Assembly (NCBI RefSeq): GCF_019924045.1
Contig: NZ_JAHXBN010000018.1
Coordinates: forward strand, 372,001-436,000
Length of the DNA stretch: 64,000 nucleotides
Direction: 5' to 3'
Origin: Dyadobacter fermentans
Lineage (GTDB): Bacteria > Bacteroidota > Bacteroidia > Cytophagales > Spirosomataceae
The translations under genes and the position numbers were made by a program. The first letter of the stretch is position 1. Each line of letters opens with the position of its first letter. Of this stretch, positions 1-9,239 are shown piece by piece. The notes under the pieces were generated by a model. It made no database searches. It was not told the origin of the DNA and saw only the letters and a list, made by a program, of their open reading frames with translations.

Positions 1-1
1 C

Positions 2-796
2 ATGAACCAGCTATTCGCGCTGAACCGGGTGCAGTGCATCCAGCTCTTCCAGGCCGTGCCCAAGGGCAATGCGAAAGGAACATACTATATCACTTTCCGC
101 TCCGGCAAATACAGCTTGTCCACGCTGGCCACACCGGGATCAGTAAGGATAGGCGGCATTCAAAGGCTGAGGTTGCTGGAAGGAATCCTGCCATGGGTGC
201 AGCAAATGCATTTGTACGAATCAGAAGACCGCGAAACTTGCGCCGCGGTGGCCGACTTTGGTAAAATGCGGTTAATGATGGCCTTTTCACCGGATGCCAC
301 GCGCGGCTTTTCGGGTGAAGGGTCGGCGCTCGAAAGCCTCGCCCAACAAGTTTCCAACGAATGGGTTCATGGCCTGAACTACCTCCTCAAATCCAATGAA
401 ACATTTGACCCCACACTGGTATCCATCGAAAACGATGTCGATTTCGGGACAATGGACAGCCTTGTCGCGCATTTGTCGGCTATGGGCCTGCTCGGCTACG
501 ATGTTTTTGAACGCCATCACTTCTATCGGCGCCTACCCTTCAAAACCGAAAGGATACTCGGCCTGAATCCGCGATTAAAAAATGCACAACAGCTGGTCAG
601 CAATGACGACATTGTCATTCTTGACAACCGCGCTGGCCATGTGGAGGCGCGGGTCAAAGGAACCGGGGTATTCCACACGGTGCTGCTGCACGGCAACGAA
701 GCGAAATGCACCTGCCAATGGTTTACGAGCTACCAGGGAAAAAGAGGGCTTTGCAAACACGTGCTGGCAGTACGAATGGTACTTGATGCGGGGTAA
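2..796 (+). CDS. SWIM zinc-finger protein, possibly 5'-truncated by window edge
   Basis: The C-terminus carries a SWIM-type zinc finger: a CxC pair (CTCQW) followed about 14 residues later by CKH, the CxCx(n)CxH pattern of this family. SWIM fingers bind DNA or partner proteins in bacterial and eukaryotic proteins; the rest of this protein matches nothing I can name. The ATG at base 2 may be internal, because the frame is open to the left edge and SWIM proteins are often longer than 264 residues. It is followed by a short gap and a convergent permease gene. Specific function is unknown. Confidence 0.7.
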   Translation: MNQLFALNRVQCIQLFQAVPKGNAKGTYYITFRSGKYSLSTLATPGSVRIGGIQRLRLLEGILPWVQQMHLYESEDRETCAAVADFGKMRLMMAFSPDATRGFSGEGSALESLAQQVSNEWVHGLNYLLKSNETFDPTLVSIENDVDFGTMDSLVAHLSAMGLLGYDVFERHHFYRRLPFKTERILGLNPRLKNAQQLVSNDDIVILDNRAGHVEARVKGTGVFHTVLLHGNEAKCTCQWFTSYQGKRGLCKHVLAVRMVLDAG

Positions 797-851
797 CCCA
801 CTACTATGTCTGCCGCCTGCCGCCAGGTCTCTTTTCGGGAGGTATTCCGCC

Positions 852-3290
852 CTATTCGCTCCGCAAACTCCGAACCGGGTCCAACATTGCCGCGCGCAGG
901 CTCTGGAAACTCACGGTAGCCAACGCAATGAGGGTCATCAGCGAGCCTGCCGCCGCGAAAAGCCACCAGGAGACCGAGATTTTGAACTCGAAATTCTGCA
1001 ACCATTGGTCCATCAGGTACCAGGCAATGGGCGACGCGACGACGATCGCCAGCACCACGGGTTTCAGGAAATCGCGGGAAAGCAAAGCTACCACGCTGCC
1101 AACCGAAGCGCCAAGCACTTTTCTCACACCTATTTCCTTGGTCCGCTGCTCGGCGGTGAAAGTTGCGAGACCGAACAGGCCCATACTCGCTATCAGTACC
1201 GCCAAAATGGTCGCGGCCTCGATAAGCCGGGCTGTGCGCGTTTCGGACTGGTAGGCCTGCGCCAGGGTTTCGTCCAGAAAGCTGTATTCAAATACCTGAT
1301 CGGGGAATGCTTCCACCCAGGCTTTTTCGATGTCGGCCAATGCGGCCTGAATCGAAGTGGCGCTGGCATTTTCGCTTCGCAGCTTGATGCCCGCCTGATA
1401 AAAGTTGTTGGGAATGACCTGAATAATGGTCGGATCTATTTTCTGATGCAGGGAGTTGACGTGGAAGTCGCGAACAACGCCCACAATCGTCGCAAACTCG
1501 TTCCCATCACCGTAATAGACCCTTTGTCCGATTGCCGCCCGTGGACTGGCGATACCGATCCGCCCAAGGAATACTTCATTCACAATAATCCTGAAATTTC
1601 TGGTCGTGTCGCTGTCTTTCAGCGGCTCGCCGGCCAGCATCCGGATGCCATAGGTATCGAAATAATGTGAGTCGCCCATTTTCATCTGCGTTTTGACCTG
1701 AACCACCTTCGGCCCCTGCCGGTATTCCATTGCCTGCATCCAGTTGCTTTCGGCGGAGGCGCTGTTGAATGAAAAGCTCACATCCTTGATTTGGGCCGAA
1801 CGGATAAGCTGTTCGCGAAGCGTGTGCAGTTTTTCGGGCTTGTTGTCGGGTAAACCGACGGTAATGACGGCCGATTTGTTGAAACCCAGGTCCGCATTGC
1901 GGAAGAAATCCAGCTGCCGGTCTATCAGCATCGCACAGCATATCAGCACGAGCGAAACAGCGAATTGCACCACCACCAACCCTTCCCGCATAGAAAACCA
2001 CTGCCCGGCACGTACTGTCGCGTTGCTCTTCAGTGCCCAGATCGGCGCCATGCCCGACAAGCGTAATGCGGGGTAAATACCTGCCAGCAGGGTAGTCAAT
2101 AGCAGCAGTAAACCTGTAAAAAGCGCTGTTGAACCGGTAAACAGGTCGTCGTCCAATGTCAGTGGGACGGCGAGTGCCGCTGCCAGGACGGGCAATAACA
2201 ATATGCTGAGTACCAAAGCCAAGATGCCCGCAAAAAGTGTAATCAGGCCTGCTTCGGTCAGGAACTGGTATATCAGCGACTTGCGGCTGCTGCCTATTGC
2301 CTTGCGTATGCCTACCTCCTTCACACGCTTGAACGCACGCGCTGTGCTGAGGTTGATGAAATTGAAGCAGGCGATCAACAGAACGAGCGCGCCAATCACC
2401 GAGAGTGTTTTCAGCAAGCCGACATTCGCGGTCCTGCCGCCGAGATTGCCCGTGTAATGGATTTCAGCCAAATGGTTCAGTTTGAAACGCTTGTCGGGAA
2501 GTGCTTCCTTACCCATATATTTCACTACCACCGATTTAAAACGTCCGGTGAGTTGCTCCGGGGCTACACCTCTTTTCAATACCACAAATACCTGAAAATT
2601 ATCATTCCAGCCATTCCATTTGTTTTCCTCAAAACCCGGGTCAATCTGCTTGAAGGTTGCGAACGATACAAGCATGTTGAACGGGAAGCTCGTGGTGACC
2701 GGATAATCCTCGATAACGCCGGTGACGGTCAAGTCCTGTTTATTATCCATCCGGATCGTATTCCCGAGCACATCCACAGTCCCGAAGTACTTTTCAGCGT
2801 ACGTGCGCGTGAGCACGATCGTATTCGGTTGCGACAATGCGCGTGCGGGATTGCCTGCGACCCAGGTATAGTCGAGCGTGCGGAAAAGCGCATTATCCGC
2901 GAATACGACCGATTCCCTGAACGCCGGCCTCCGGAATTTCTTCTCCGGAGAGTTGCAACCGCCGGGCAGCTCTCCGGCAGCCATGGTCTTGCCTCCCCTT
3001 TGCATAAGCGGCACGATGACTTCGGCTTCGGGCAAGTCGGTGCGCAACGCCTGGGCCATACCGGTGTAGGTACCCGGATAGGTATGCCCTTCTTTGATAT
3101 TCTCGGTTTCGACCCTGTAAATCTGTTCGAGGCGCGATTGCGACAAATCGTAACTTGTCTCATGCCGAACCACCAGAAAAATCAGCATCGTACAAGCCAG
3201 CCCTACCGCGAGGCCGGCAACATTAATAAAGGAATAGCCTTTGCTGTTGAAAAAACTCCTGACAGCGATGGTAAAGTGGTTTCTGATCAT
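852..3290 (-). CDS. MacB/FtsX-like ABC transporter permease
   Basis: An 812-residue inner-membrane protein of the large Bacteroidota family of stand-alone ABC permeases. One N-terminal membrane helix (about residues 21-41, after the family-typical start MIRNHFTIAVRSFF) is followed by a periplasmic MacB-like domain, then three helices near residues 290-400 (FtsX domain 1, containing KRVKEVGIRKAIGSSR), a second periplasmic domain, and a C-terminal FtsX domain with the repeated motif RTKEIGVRKVLGAS. I chose the ATG at 3290 over upstream in-frame codons because it gives the canonical N-terminus. No ATPase gene lies next to it, so the partner would act in trans. Substrate unknown; efflux or lipoprotein/peptide handling is inferred from the family. 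Confidence 0.92.
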   Translation of the reverse strand: MIRNHFTIAVRSFFNSKGYSFINVAGLAVGLACTMLIFLVVRHETSYDLSQSRLEQIYRVETENIKEGHTYPGTYTGMAQALRTDLPEAEVIVPLMQRGGKTMAAGELPGGCNSPEKKFRRPAFRESVVFADNALFRTLDYTWVAGNPARALSQPNTIVLTRTYAEKYFGTVDVLGNTIRMDNKQDLTVTGVIEDYPVTTSFPFNMLVSFATFKQIDPGFEENKWNGWNDNFQVFVVLKRGVAPEQLTGRFKSVVVKYMGKEALPDKRFKLNHLAEIHYTGNLGGRTANVGLLKTLSVIGALVLLIACFNFINLSTARAFKRVKEVGIRKAIGSSRKSLIYQFLTEAGLITLFAGILALVLSILLLPVLAAALAVPLTLDDDLFTGSTALFTGLLLLLTTLLAGIYPALRLSGMAPIWALKSNATVRAGQWFSMREGLVVVQFAVSLVLICCAMLIDRQLDFFRNADLGFNKSAVITVGLPDNKPEKLHTLREQLIRSAQIKDVSFSFNSASAESNWMQAMEYRQGPKVVQVKTQMKMGDSHYFDTYGIRMLAGEPLKDSDTTRNFRIIVNEVFLGRIGIASPRAAIGQRVYYGDGNEFATIVGVVRDFHVNSLHQKIDPTIIQVIPNNFYQAGIKLRSENASATSIQAALADIEKAWVEAFPDQVFEYSFLDETLAQAYQSETRTARLIEAATILAVLIASMGLFGLATFTAEQRTKEIGVRKVLGASVGSVVALLSRDFLKPVVLAIVVASPIAWYLMDQWLQNFEFKISVSWWLFAAAGSLMTLIALATVSFQSLRAAMLDPVRSLRSE

Positions 3291-3499
3291 GACCGGGCCG
3301 GAAATTGAAGTTCGCTTCCGATTCCACCAATGCCATGCCAATTTTTGACATTCGGCCAATGAAGGCACCCAGCCTGATTTTCATCAATCCTAGTCAACCT
3401 AAATGTCCGCTTTCGAACGCCGTGCGTGCCAAAACGGACACGCAAAGCACAGCTTGCGCCCGAAGAAATGCCCCCCTTCATCTTTACGACCGTTTAATA

Positions 3500-3527
3500 A
3501 CTAATTCTACAAACAAATCGAATTAGT
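3500..3527. promoter_or_regulatory. Inverted repeat upstream of the NTF2/VioB-like operon
   Basis: Perfect 8-bp inverted repeat ACTAATTC (3500-3507) and GAATTAGT (3520-3527) with a 12-base spacer, inside the 289-bp region between the divergent permease and NTF2-like genes. Size and position fit a dimeric repressor operator about 55 bases upstream of the NTF2-like start. The rest of this intergenic region (3291-3579) shows nothing else I can name. Confidence 0.4.
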
Positions 3528-3579
3528 AAGTAAAAAATAACGCCGCGGTCGCTTCCTCCTCCAAACAACCTTTATCTCC

Positions 3580-3969
3580 ATGAACAAAGACAACGACAGA
3601 CAACAAATTGAAAAACTGCGGTTGATCGTCCAGGAAGCGGAAAACACCGGCAACCTGGAAATGATGACCGCCATCCTCGCCGATGATATCACCGTCATCG
3701 CTCCCGGTTCTCCGGTCATCAACACCAAGGCCGGCGGCGTGGACTTCCTGCGCTCGTGGTTCGATGCATTTTACATTCAGATATCCTACGAATCGCAGAA
3801 TATCGAGATCAGGGAAGATCTTGCCTATGAATGGGCGATTTACCAACAGACGACCACCGACAAGCAAACCGGCGAAAAAGCGTCGGAAACCGGCAGGATG
3901 CTCTGGATTTACAAAAAGTACAATGGAGCATGGTTGCAACATTTTATCATCTGGAACACAGCCGCTTAA
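3580..3969 (+). CDS. NTF2-like / DUF4440-SnoaL-like protein
   Basis: A 129-residue single-domain protein with the NTF2-like cone-fold pattern: an N-terminal helix (QQIEKLRLIVQEAENTGNLEMMTAILADDITVIAPG), a mid-protein helix (DFLRSWFDAFY) and the closing strands RMLWIYKKYNGAWLQHFIIW, typical of DUF4440/SnoaL-like ketosteroid-isomerase relatives. No signal peptide, so cytoplasmic. It sits 32 bases upstream of the VioB-N-like gene and is probably its first operon partner. Such proteins range from isomerases/cyclases to simple binding proteins; the reaction here cannot be read from sequence. Confidence 0.75.
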   Translation: MNKDNDRQQIEKLRLIVQEAENTGNLEMMTAILADDITVIAPGSPVINTKAGGVDFLRSWFDAFYIQISYESQNIEIREDLAYEWAIYQQTTTDKQTGEKASETGRMLWIYKKYNGAWLQHFIIWNTAA

Positions 3970-4001
3970 AGAATCTTATCCTCACAATAAATTAAAACAC
4001 C

Positions 4002-5933
4002 ATGTCTTACCTTCATGCGCCAAGGCTCGTGTTCACGGGCGATTTCCTGTCCGATGTCAGCACGGTCAACAACGACACTGCCCACTACAACAACGCTACC
4101 TTCCAGCCCAATTTCCAGGACCCCGGCAAGGGTGCCACCAATGGCTGGTGGAATCCCGAGGGCGGTGCGGTTTTCGATTTCCAGAACTGTGCGGTCAAGC
4201 AGATTTTCCTGCCCGACGGTACCACGCAGACTTCCCAGTCCGACGACATTATCATTGGCCAGGCCGTGGTAGGCGCCGAGGGGCGTCCGACCGGTAAAAT
4301 GGTGGACCTCGACCCCGATGCCCAGATGTTTTCCGCATTATGGTGCGTGCAGCTCCGCATTTGCACAGCCAATGGCGACCTGCTTTTCAAAGGCGATATT
4401 ACCACCACCTCGTTCCGCGACCTTCAAATGAGGCAGCTCGACGGCGGTAAAAGCAACGGGCAGCCATTAGGCGCCAGCTGGACTTCGGTGATTACCAATA
4501 TCGAATGGGGCGTGCTAGCGGAACAGTCGGCTTTCCTGAAAACACTACGCGCGACCACGCAGAATAACACCCTGGCTATTAACATGAGCCCGTTCGGTTA
4601 TTATTACAGCCACAACGACGGTCGCTTTTCGCTGGGAAGGATCATCGGTTCCATCGGTCCGTATTTCGAAAACGAGCCGCTCACGTTCGCAGCTGCGCGC
4701 AGGCTGTACGGCATTAACTACACGCCGAGCATCCGCGGTACCTTTTTCAGCATCTCGAATTTCCTGGTGGAGCCCGACGCCAAACGGGTAAGTGTCGATT
4801 TCGGGGCGAGCTTTCCCGTGGCCGACTCTATCGGCACGGTCAATTACAAACAGGATCTCCGCCTGGCCGTCAGCAAAATACCACAAGCCGGCGTAGCGAG
4901 TCGTCAGACACCGACTTTCTACATTAATCCTAACGATTTTATCGAAATCGGGGCATTGGATTACCAATCCGATCCCAATTGGCTGAACCAGACCGGCGGG
5001 ATCGTTTCTTTCAATAATCTGCCGGATGCGACCGTGTCGGCATTGGCTGCCAATCAGCTGATCCTGGTATCGCCGTCGACAAGCCAGCCGGGACAGTTTG
5101 CGATCATCGCACGTGAAGCCATCGACGGGCTCGTGGCGCGGGCCGATAATTTCATCCAGCGCCTGGATGACGGTCAGTCGGTGAATATCGATTTCTACGC
5201 CTATCAATGGGGAAACCTGCTTCCGAATACGAGCATCAGTGTAACCCTCGACCCGGCGACCCCTGACACGCCCGTCGGCCCGCAAAACCCCATCTCGGAA
5301 ATTTACGGAAACAATTTCCCGGCAGACGGCCTGACTTTCAACGGTCAGATTTCGACCAATCAGCAGGGCAAAGCGCAAATGCTGCTCACGGGTAATGCCA
5401 TTTACAGTCCGAGGGTTTACATCGACGGCCAGATCTACTTCATTACCTACCAGACGGCGACCGTCGACCAGGCGTTCGGGACGGAACAAATCGTGGTGCA
5501 CCTGCGCGACTATTTCGAGGAAATCGCGAACCCGGTTTGGGGGGACATTTCGGAGATGATGATCCAATACAGTAACCTGTATCCGATCATGAGCAAATAC
5601 GTTGTGAATCTGGCCGATCCTGTGGCACTTGCAGAGAAAAAGAAGATCCTGATTTTCGCATTTTCGCGCGATATCAACGACACGATGCACATGCCGGTGA
5701 CGCGCGACTTGTCTTCTACCAAGCGTAATACCATTCTCAACTGGCTCAACAACCCCCAAATCGCTCCGAAAACCGTGGTAAGGTCCGACGCCAGGGAGGC
5801 GCGGACTGCCAACCCGGCAGCACCCGGCACCGCGCTGACCGACAAACAAACCCGTTACCGGGAAGCTGTGAAAGCGAAAAACGGGTCGTTCCCGGGCTTC
5901 TCCGCCACCAACGACTTGTTTGAAAATCTGTGA
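4002..5933 (+). CDS. VioB N-terminal-half-like protein
   Basis: A 643-residue protein with no signal peptide. Its C-terminal part (about 520-580) contains YSNLYPIMSKYVVNLADP, then a short helix and MHMPVTRDLSSTKRNTILNWL. As I remember the family, this closely follows VioB/RebD, where an equivalent YP-MS-K-LAD stretch and MPSTRELS-K-LKYL stretch close the N-terminal half. The N-terminus (MSYLHAPRLVFTGDFLSDVSTVNND) also resembles the VioB opening, where an FPRIHFRG-like strand is followed by an N-rich segment. In VioB this half is fused to the ferritin-like catalytic half; here the gene stops and the ferritin-like domain is the next gene, 24 bases downstream. Function of this half is poorly known in the family. 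The homology call is from memory and needs alignment. Confidence 0.6.
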   Translation: MSYLHAPRLVFTGDFLSDVSTVNNDTAHYNNATFQPNFQDPGKGATNGWWNPEGGAVFDFQNCAVKQIFLPDGTTQTSQSDDIIIGQAVVGAEGRPTGKMVDLDPDAQMFSALWCVQLRICTANGDLLFKGDITTTSFRDLQMRQLDGGKSNGQPLGASWTSVITNIEWGVLAEQSAFLKTLRATTQNNTLAINMSPFGYYYSHNDGRFSLGRIIGSIGPYFENEPLTFAAARRLYGINYTPSIRGTFFSISNFLVEPDAKRVSVDFGASFPVADSIGTVNYKQDLRLAVSKIPQAGVASRQTPTFYINPNDFIEIGALDYQSDPNWLNQTGGIVSFNNLPDATVSALAANQLILVSPSTSQPGQFAIIAREAIDGLVARADNFIQRLDDGQSVNIDFYAYQWGNLLPNTSISVTLDPATPDTPVGPQNPISEIYGNNFPADGLTFNGQISTNQQGKAQMLLTGNAIYSPRVYIDGQIYFITYQTATVDQAFGTEQIVVHLRDYFEEIANPVWGDISEMMIQYSNLYPIMSKYVVNLADPVALAEKKKILIFAFSRDINDTMHMPVTRDLSSTKRNTILNWLNNPQIAPKTVVRSDAREARTANPAAPGTALTDKQTRYREAVKAKNGSFPGFSATNDLFENL

Positions 5934-5957
5934 TTTACGGTATAAAATTCATTCATC

Positions 5958-7001
5958 ATGCTACAAATAGATTCAAGATATATTGAGAAGGCATTGAGCG
6001 CCAATGCCCTGGAAGAACTCTATCCACTCCTTCAAAATGCCGTCGAACTGGAACATTCCACCATTCCGCCTTACCTCACGGCGATGTTTTCCCTGAACCC
6101 CGGCACCAACCCGGTGCAGCGGCAGGTAATCCATTCGATCGTGATCGAGGAAATGCTGCACATGACCATCGCGGCGAACATCCTGAATGCCCTTGGCGGG
6201 CATCCGGTGATTAGCCATGCCGATTTTGTCCCCGAATACCCCGGCCCATTACCGATGGGCATTGGTAACGGGCTCATTGTGGGGCTGGAAAAATATTCGA
6301 CAGACGTCGTCAAAAATGTTTTTATGGAGATTGAAGAACCAGAAAATCCGCTTGTTTTCAAATCCGTGAGCCTGGCCGCATTGCCGACGTACAGCACGAT
6401 CGGCCAGTTTTATCAGGCCATTCAGCGAAAGATCGACGAACTGGCACCTGATGAATTGCCGGGAGATAAGAGTAAGCAAGTCACTTCGTCGTTCTTCCCT
6501 GCCGACGAGCTCTTCCCGATTTACACGAAACAACACGCGATCGACGCGATCAACATCATCATCGAGCAAGGCGAAGGGACTTCTACCTCCCCGCTCGACC
6601 AGGAAGATGAACTCGCGCATTACTACCGTTTCGAGGAACTTTACAAGGGAAAAAGGCTGGTAAAAGACGATACCGCCCCCAATGGCTACTCGTTCTCCGG
6701 GCCGGCGATCCCGTTCTCCCCCGAAGGTGTCTTCCCATTGTTTCCGAATACGAAAATCAACATGTTACCGGTCGGCAGCGAGGAGTGGAAACGGATGACC
6801 GAGTTCAATACGAGCTACTATTCATTGCTTTCCGGGCTTCACACGACGTTCAACGGCCAGCCCGGAATGCTCGATAATACGGTGGGCGTCATGTACGATC
6901 TCAAACTGACCGCCCAGAAACTGTGTGCCACGCCCTTCCCGAGCAAACCCGGCTACACAATCGGGCCATCGTTCGAATTTATCGTTCCCGCCGGAAGTTA
7001 G
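5958..7001 (+). CDS. Ferritin-like iminophenylpyruvate/indolepyruvate-imine dimer synthase-type protein
   Basis: A 347-residue protein of the ferritin-like family found as the C-terminal half of VioB, RebD and StaD. Visible di-iron-type motifs are VELEHSTIPPYL near residue 31 (first metal Glu), IEEMLHM near residue 59 (ExxxH), and the downstream DELAHYYRFEELY helix with Glu/His ligands. In VioB-type enzymes this domain couples two imino-acid molecules made from L-Trp by a partner oxidase. No VioA/RebO-like amino-acid oxidase is in the window, so the substrate is open. It follows the VioB-N-like gene by 24 bases and probably works as its partner subunit. Cytoplasmic. Confidence 0.75.
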   Translation: MLQIDSRYIEKALSANALEELYPLLQNAVELEHSTIPPYLTAMFSLNPGTNPVQRQVIHSIVIEEMLHMTIAANILNALGGHPVISHADFVPEYPGPLPMGIGNGLIVGLEKYSTDVVKNVFMEIEEPENPLVFKSVSLAALPTYSTIGQFYQAIQRKIDELAPDELPGDKSKQVTSSFFPADELFPIYTKQHAIDAINIIIEQGEGTSTSPLDQEDELAHYYRFEELYKGKRLVKDDTAPNGYSFSGPAIPFSPEGVFPLFPNTKINMLPVGSEEWKRMTEFNTSYYSLLSGLHTTFNGQPGMLDNTVGVMYDLKLTAQKLCATPFPSKPGYTIGPSFEFIVPAGS

Positions 7002-7016
7002 GGAGTTTTAAAATGC

Positions 7017-7049
7017 AGGTCGACGGCGTATTGATACTGTCGTCGACCT
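7017..7049. terminator. Hairpin between convergent genes
   Basis: AGGTCGACG (7017-7025) pairs with CGTCGACCT (7041-7049), with extra imperfect pairing inside. It lies between the stop of the ferritin-like gene and the convergent PhnB-like gene, so it probably ends both transcripts. The T-tract is short. Confidence 0.55.
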
Positions 7050-7059
7050 TTCAAGTGCT

Positions 7060-7983
7060 TTATACTCCCTCGAAAGCGTTTTTCAGAGGTGCAATTTGGA
7101 GCCTTTTCATGGGCAATAGTGCCTGGGTTACCCGATTGACCTGTTCACGGCTGCCATTTACCATCATTTCTTCCAATTCGATGGGTGAAATTTGCCACGA
7201 CACGCCATATTTATCTTTAATCCACCCGCATTGCTCAGCCTCGCGAATAGCAGACATTTTTTGGGTAAAATAATCCAGCTCTTCCTGGTCATCACAGTTC
7301 ACCACCAGTGAAATGCCTTCATTAAAGCTGAATTGGTGCTGATGCGCACTGTCCATGGCTGTGAACCAGGAATCTTCGAGCTTGAAATCGGCGAACATGA
7401 CTGTACCGGGCTTGTCCGGCGCATGGCCTTCGGGATAGCGATGCAGTGAGCCCAGTTTAGATTTCTCGAAAACAGAACAATAGAAATTGATGGCTTCCTC
7501 TGCCTTGCCGCATTGATCCCCCACAAACAAGAGCGAAGTAATGATCGGCGGCCTCGGCTCTCCTTCGGGCTTCGTGAGGATCAGCTGCCACGAAACGCCG
7601 TATTTGTCCTGCACCCAGCCATACCGCTCGCTGAACGGATATTCGCCGATCGGCATTAACGCGCTTCCGCCGTCGGCCAGTTTGTTCCAGACCTCATCGA
7701 TTTTCGCGCGCGCCGATTCTTTCGAACCGCCGAACAGCAACGGATCGAAATTGACCATGAAGGATATGGAAGGATTTGGTTTGAAAATCGGGCCGGCGCT
7801 TATGGCCATGAATTTCTGCCCCCAGAGCTCGAATATAACCATATCGGCATCGCCCGAAGGCGTATCTTCCATCGTTGTGACGCTCATCACCCGGGACTCC
7901 GGAAATACCGATGCGTAAAATTCTGCTGCTTCCGCAGCCTCCTTGTCAAACCATAAATGCGGGACGATTTTCTGCATGACCAT
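7060..7983 (-). CDS. Tandem PhnB-like (VOC superfamily) protein
   Basis: A 307-residue protein made of two copies of the PhnB/3-demethylubiquinone-methyltransferase-like fold of the vicinal-oxygen-chelate superfamily. Copy one spans about residues 3-135 (KIVPHLWFDKEAAEAAEFY ... RYGWVQDKYGVSWQL) and copy two about 148-270 (ITSLLFVGDQCGKAEEAINFY ... QCGWIKDKYGVSWQI); the repeated W-KDKYGVSWQ closes each. The start may be Met1 (7983) or Met3 (7977). Members are mostly uncharacterised; the methyltransferase name is historical and should not be taken as function. Cytoplasmic, monocistronic. Confidence 0.85.
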   Translation of the reverse strand: MVMQKIVPHLWFDKEAAEAAEFYASVFPESRVMSVTTMEDTPSGDADMVIFELWGQKFMAISAGPIFKPNPSISFMVNFDPLLFGGSKESARAKIDEVWNKLADGGSALMPIGEYPFSERYGWVQDKYGVSWQLILTKPEGEPRPPIITSLLFVGDQCGKAEEAINFYCSVFEKSKLGSLHRYPEGHAPDKPGTVMFADFKLEDSWFTAMDSAHQHQFSFNEGISLVVNCDDQEELDYFTQKMSAIREAEQCGWIKDKYGVSWQISPIELEEMMVNGSREQVNRVTQALLPMKRLQIAPLKNAFEGV

Positions 7984-8135
7984 TTGATTTTAGTTGATGA
8001 CTCGAACGGATGCACTGACGGGAGAACCGTAAAGTTAAAGAATTGATCGATTTGAACAGACTTTCATTTTACTTCGACAGCACTTTTCGCTTGTACTAAC
8101 TTGTGCTATGTTTATGCTACATTCAATCCTGAACG

Positions 8136-8537
8136 ATGATCAACTTAACACAACTGCAAAAATGGGCGGTGATAGGCTGCCTGGGGCTTTCTTCCTGCGC
8201 GAGCTACCAGCGCAGCGACCTCTATTTCGGCCGGGACATTCCAGGTGGCGGCACAGTGAGCGAACAACAATGGAAGAATTTCAGCGACAGCGTCATTAGC
8301 AATTACTTTCCCGAAGGCTACACCGAATGGGACGCCAATGGCCGCTGGAAAGATACCGATACCAGGCAGACGATTACCGAACCGACCAAGGTGGTGACAT
8401 TTTTTGGCAAGAAAACCAAGGAAAGAAGCGCCGCCCTCGACAGTATTGCCCAGCGTTATCTTCGCCGGTTCCGGCAGCAAAGCGTGCTCCGGACCGATAT
8501 TAAATCCAAAGTGAAGTTTATCAACAAAGCGCCCTGA
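8136..8537 (+). CDS. DUF3574 lipoprotein
   Basis: A 133-residue protein beginning with a hydrophobic segment and a lipobox-like LGLSSCAS, so probably a lipoprotein. The mature part fits DUF3574: RSDLYFGRDIPGGG near residue 26, then YFPEGYTEWDANGRW and a strand TKVVTFF. DUF3574 proteins are small secreted or lipid-anchored proteins of unknown function. Its own promoter probably lies in the 150 bases upstream, since the gene before it is divergent. Confidence 0.75.
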   Translation: MINLTQLQKWAVIGCLGLSSCASYQRSDLYFGRDIPGGGTVSEQQWKNFSDSVISNYFPEGYTEWDANGRWKDTDTRQTITEPTKVVTFFGKKTKERSAALDSIAQRYLRRFRQQSVLRTDIKSKVKFINKAP

Positions 8538-8703
8538 TCGTACAATCCTGCCAACCGATCATTCAAAATAGTGATAGAAAACCTCGGGCAGCTGCTTTGT
8601 AGCCGGATCGGTCGTTAAAAATCTGAACGCATCCCCCTCGGATCGTTGGCATAATTTTTAACGATATTCACTGTAAGAAATCAACAACTAACTGATAGAT
8701 AGC

Positions 8704-9177
8704 ATGAAAAAGATAATGATCACCGCCGCCATGGTATGCTTCTGCGCAACGACGGCAGCGTTTGCACAAAGTACCAGCAGTTCCACCGACAAATCAAAAA
8801 CAACAAAGGCCACGGGACAGGGTGTAAAAACGCCAACGCCCGAAAACGAGAAAAAAAACTCCGACCAATCCGGTAAGCCCAACCCTACCGACCAGGTGGC
8901 TCAGAAAAGCAGCGAAAACGACGGCAGCAACCGTCCGGGAGGCGCTACTCATGAAAACGCCAACGACGTAGGCCGGTATTCGGACCGCGAAGACAATAAT
9001 TCGATGCTGTTTTCCAAAGAAGCCATTGCGATTCGCCGTAAAAACCTCACCGAGCCGGATATGACGGTAAAAGAAGGCAGCGGTTCCGCACCCAAAAACA
9101 CCAAAAATCACACAGGCACCACCGGGAATTACCGGAATCTGGCGACACAAACCAGCGGCGTGCCGTCGCGGGAATAG
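8704..9177 (+). CDS. Secreted low-complexity protein
   Basis: A 157-residue protein with a clear Sec signal peptide (MKKIMITAAMVCFCATTAAFAQ). The mature chain is rich in Ser, Thr, Lys, Asn, Gly and Pro and has no recognisable domain. It looks intrinsically disordered and very hydrophilic. It is followed by a strong bidirectional hairpin, so it is probably monocistronic. I do not recognise a family. Confidence 0.65.
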   Translation: MKKIMITAAMVCFCATTAAFAQSTSSSTDKSKTTKATGQGVKTPTPENEKKNSDQSGKPNPTDQVAQKSSENDGSNRPGGATHENANDVGRYSDREDNNSMLFSKEAIAIRRKNLTEPDMTVKEGSGSAPKNTKNHTGTTGNYRNLATQTSGVPSRE

Positions 9178-9201
9178 AACCGTGGTTATTGGCAGAATGA
9201 A

Positions 9202-9229
9202 AAGCCCCGGGGAGTATTTTCCGGGGCTT
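9202..9229. terminator. Bidirectional terminator
   Basis: AAGCCCCGG (9202-9210) pairs with CCGGGGCTT (9221-9229), a perfect 9-bp stem with a 10-base loop. It is flanked by A residues on the left and T residues on the right and lies between convergent genes. Confidence 0.85.
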
Positions 9230-9239
9230 ATTTATGAAC

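Noticed and set aside
4545..5849. 434-codon open frame antisense to the VioB-N-like gene
   Set aside because: No recognisable motifs, rich in Arg and Val as expected of an antisense shadow, and entirely inside a well-supported gene.
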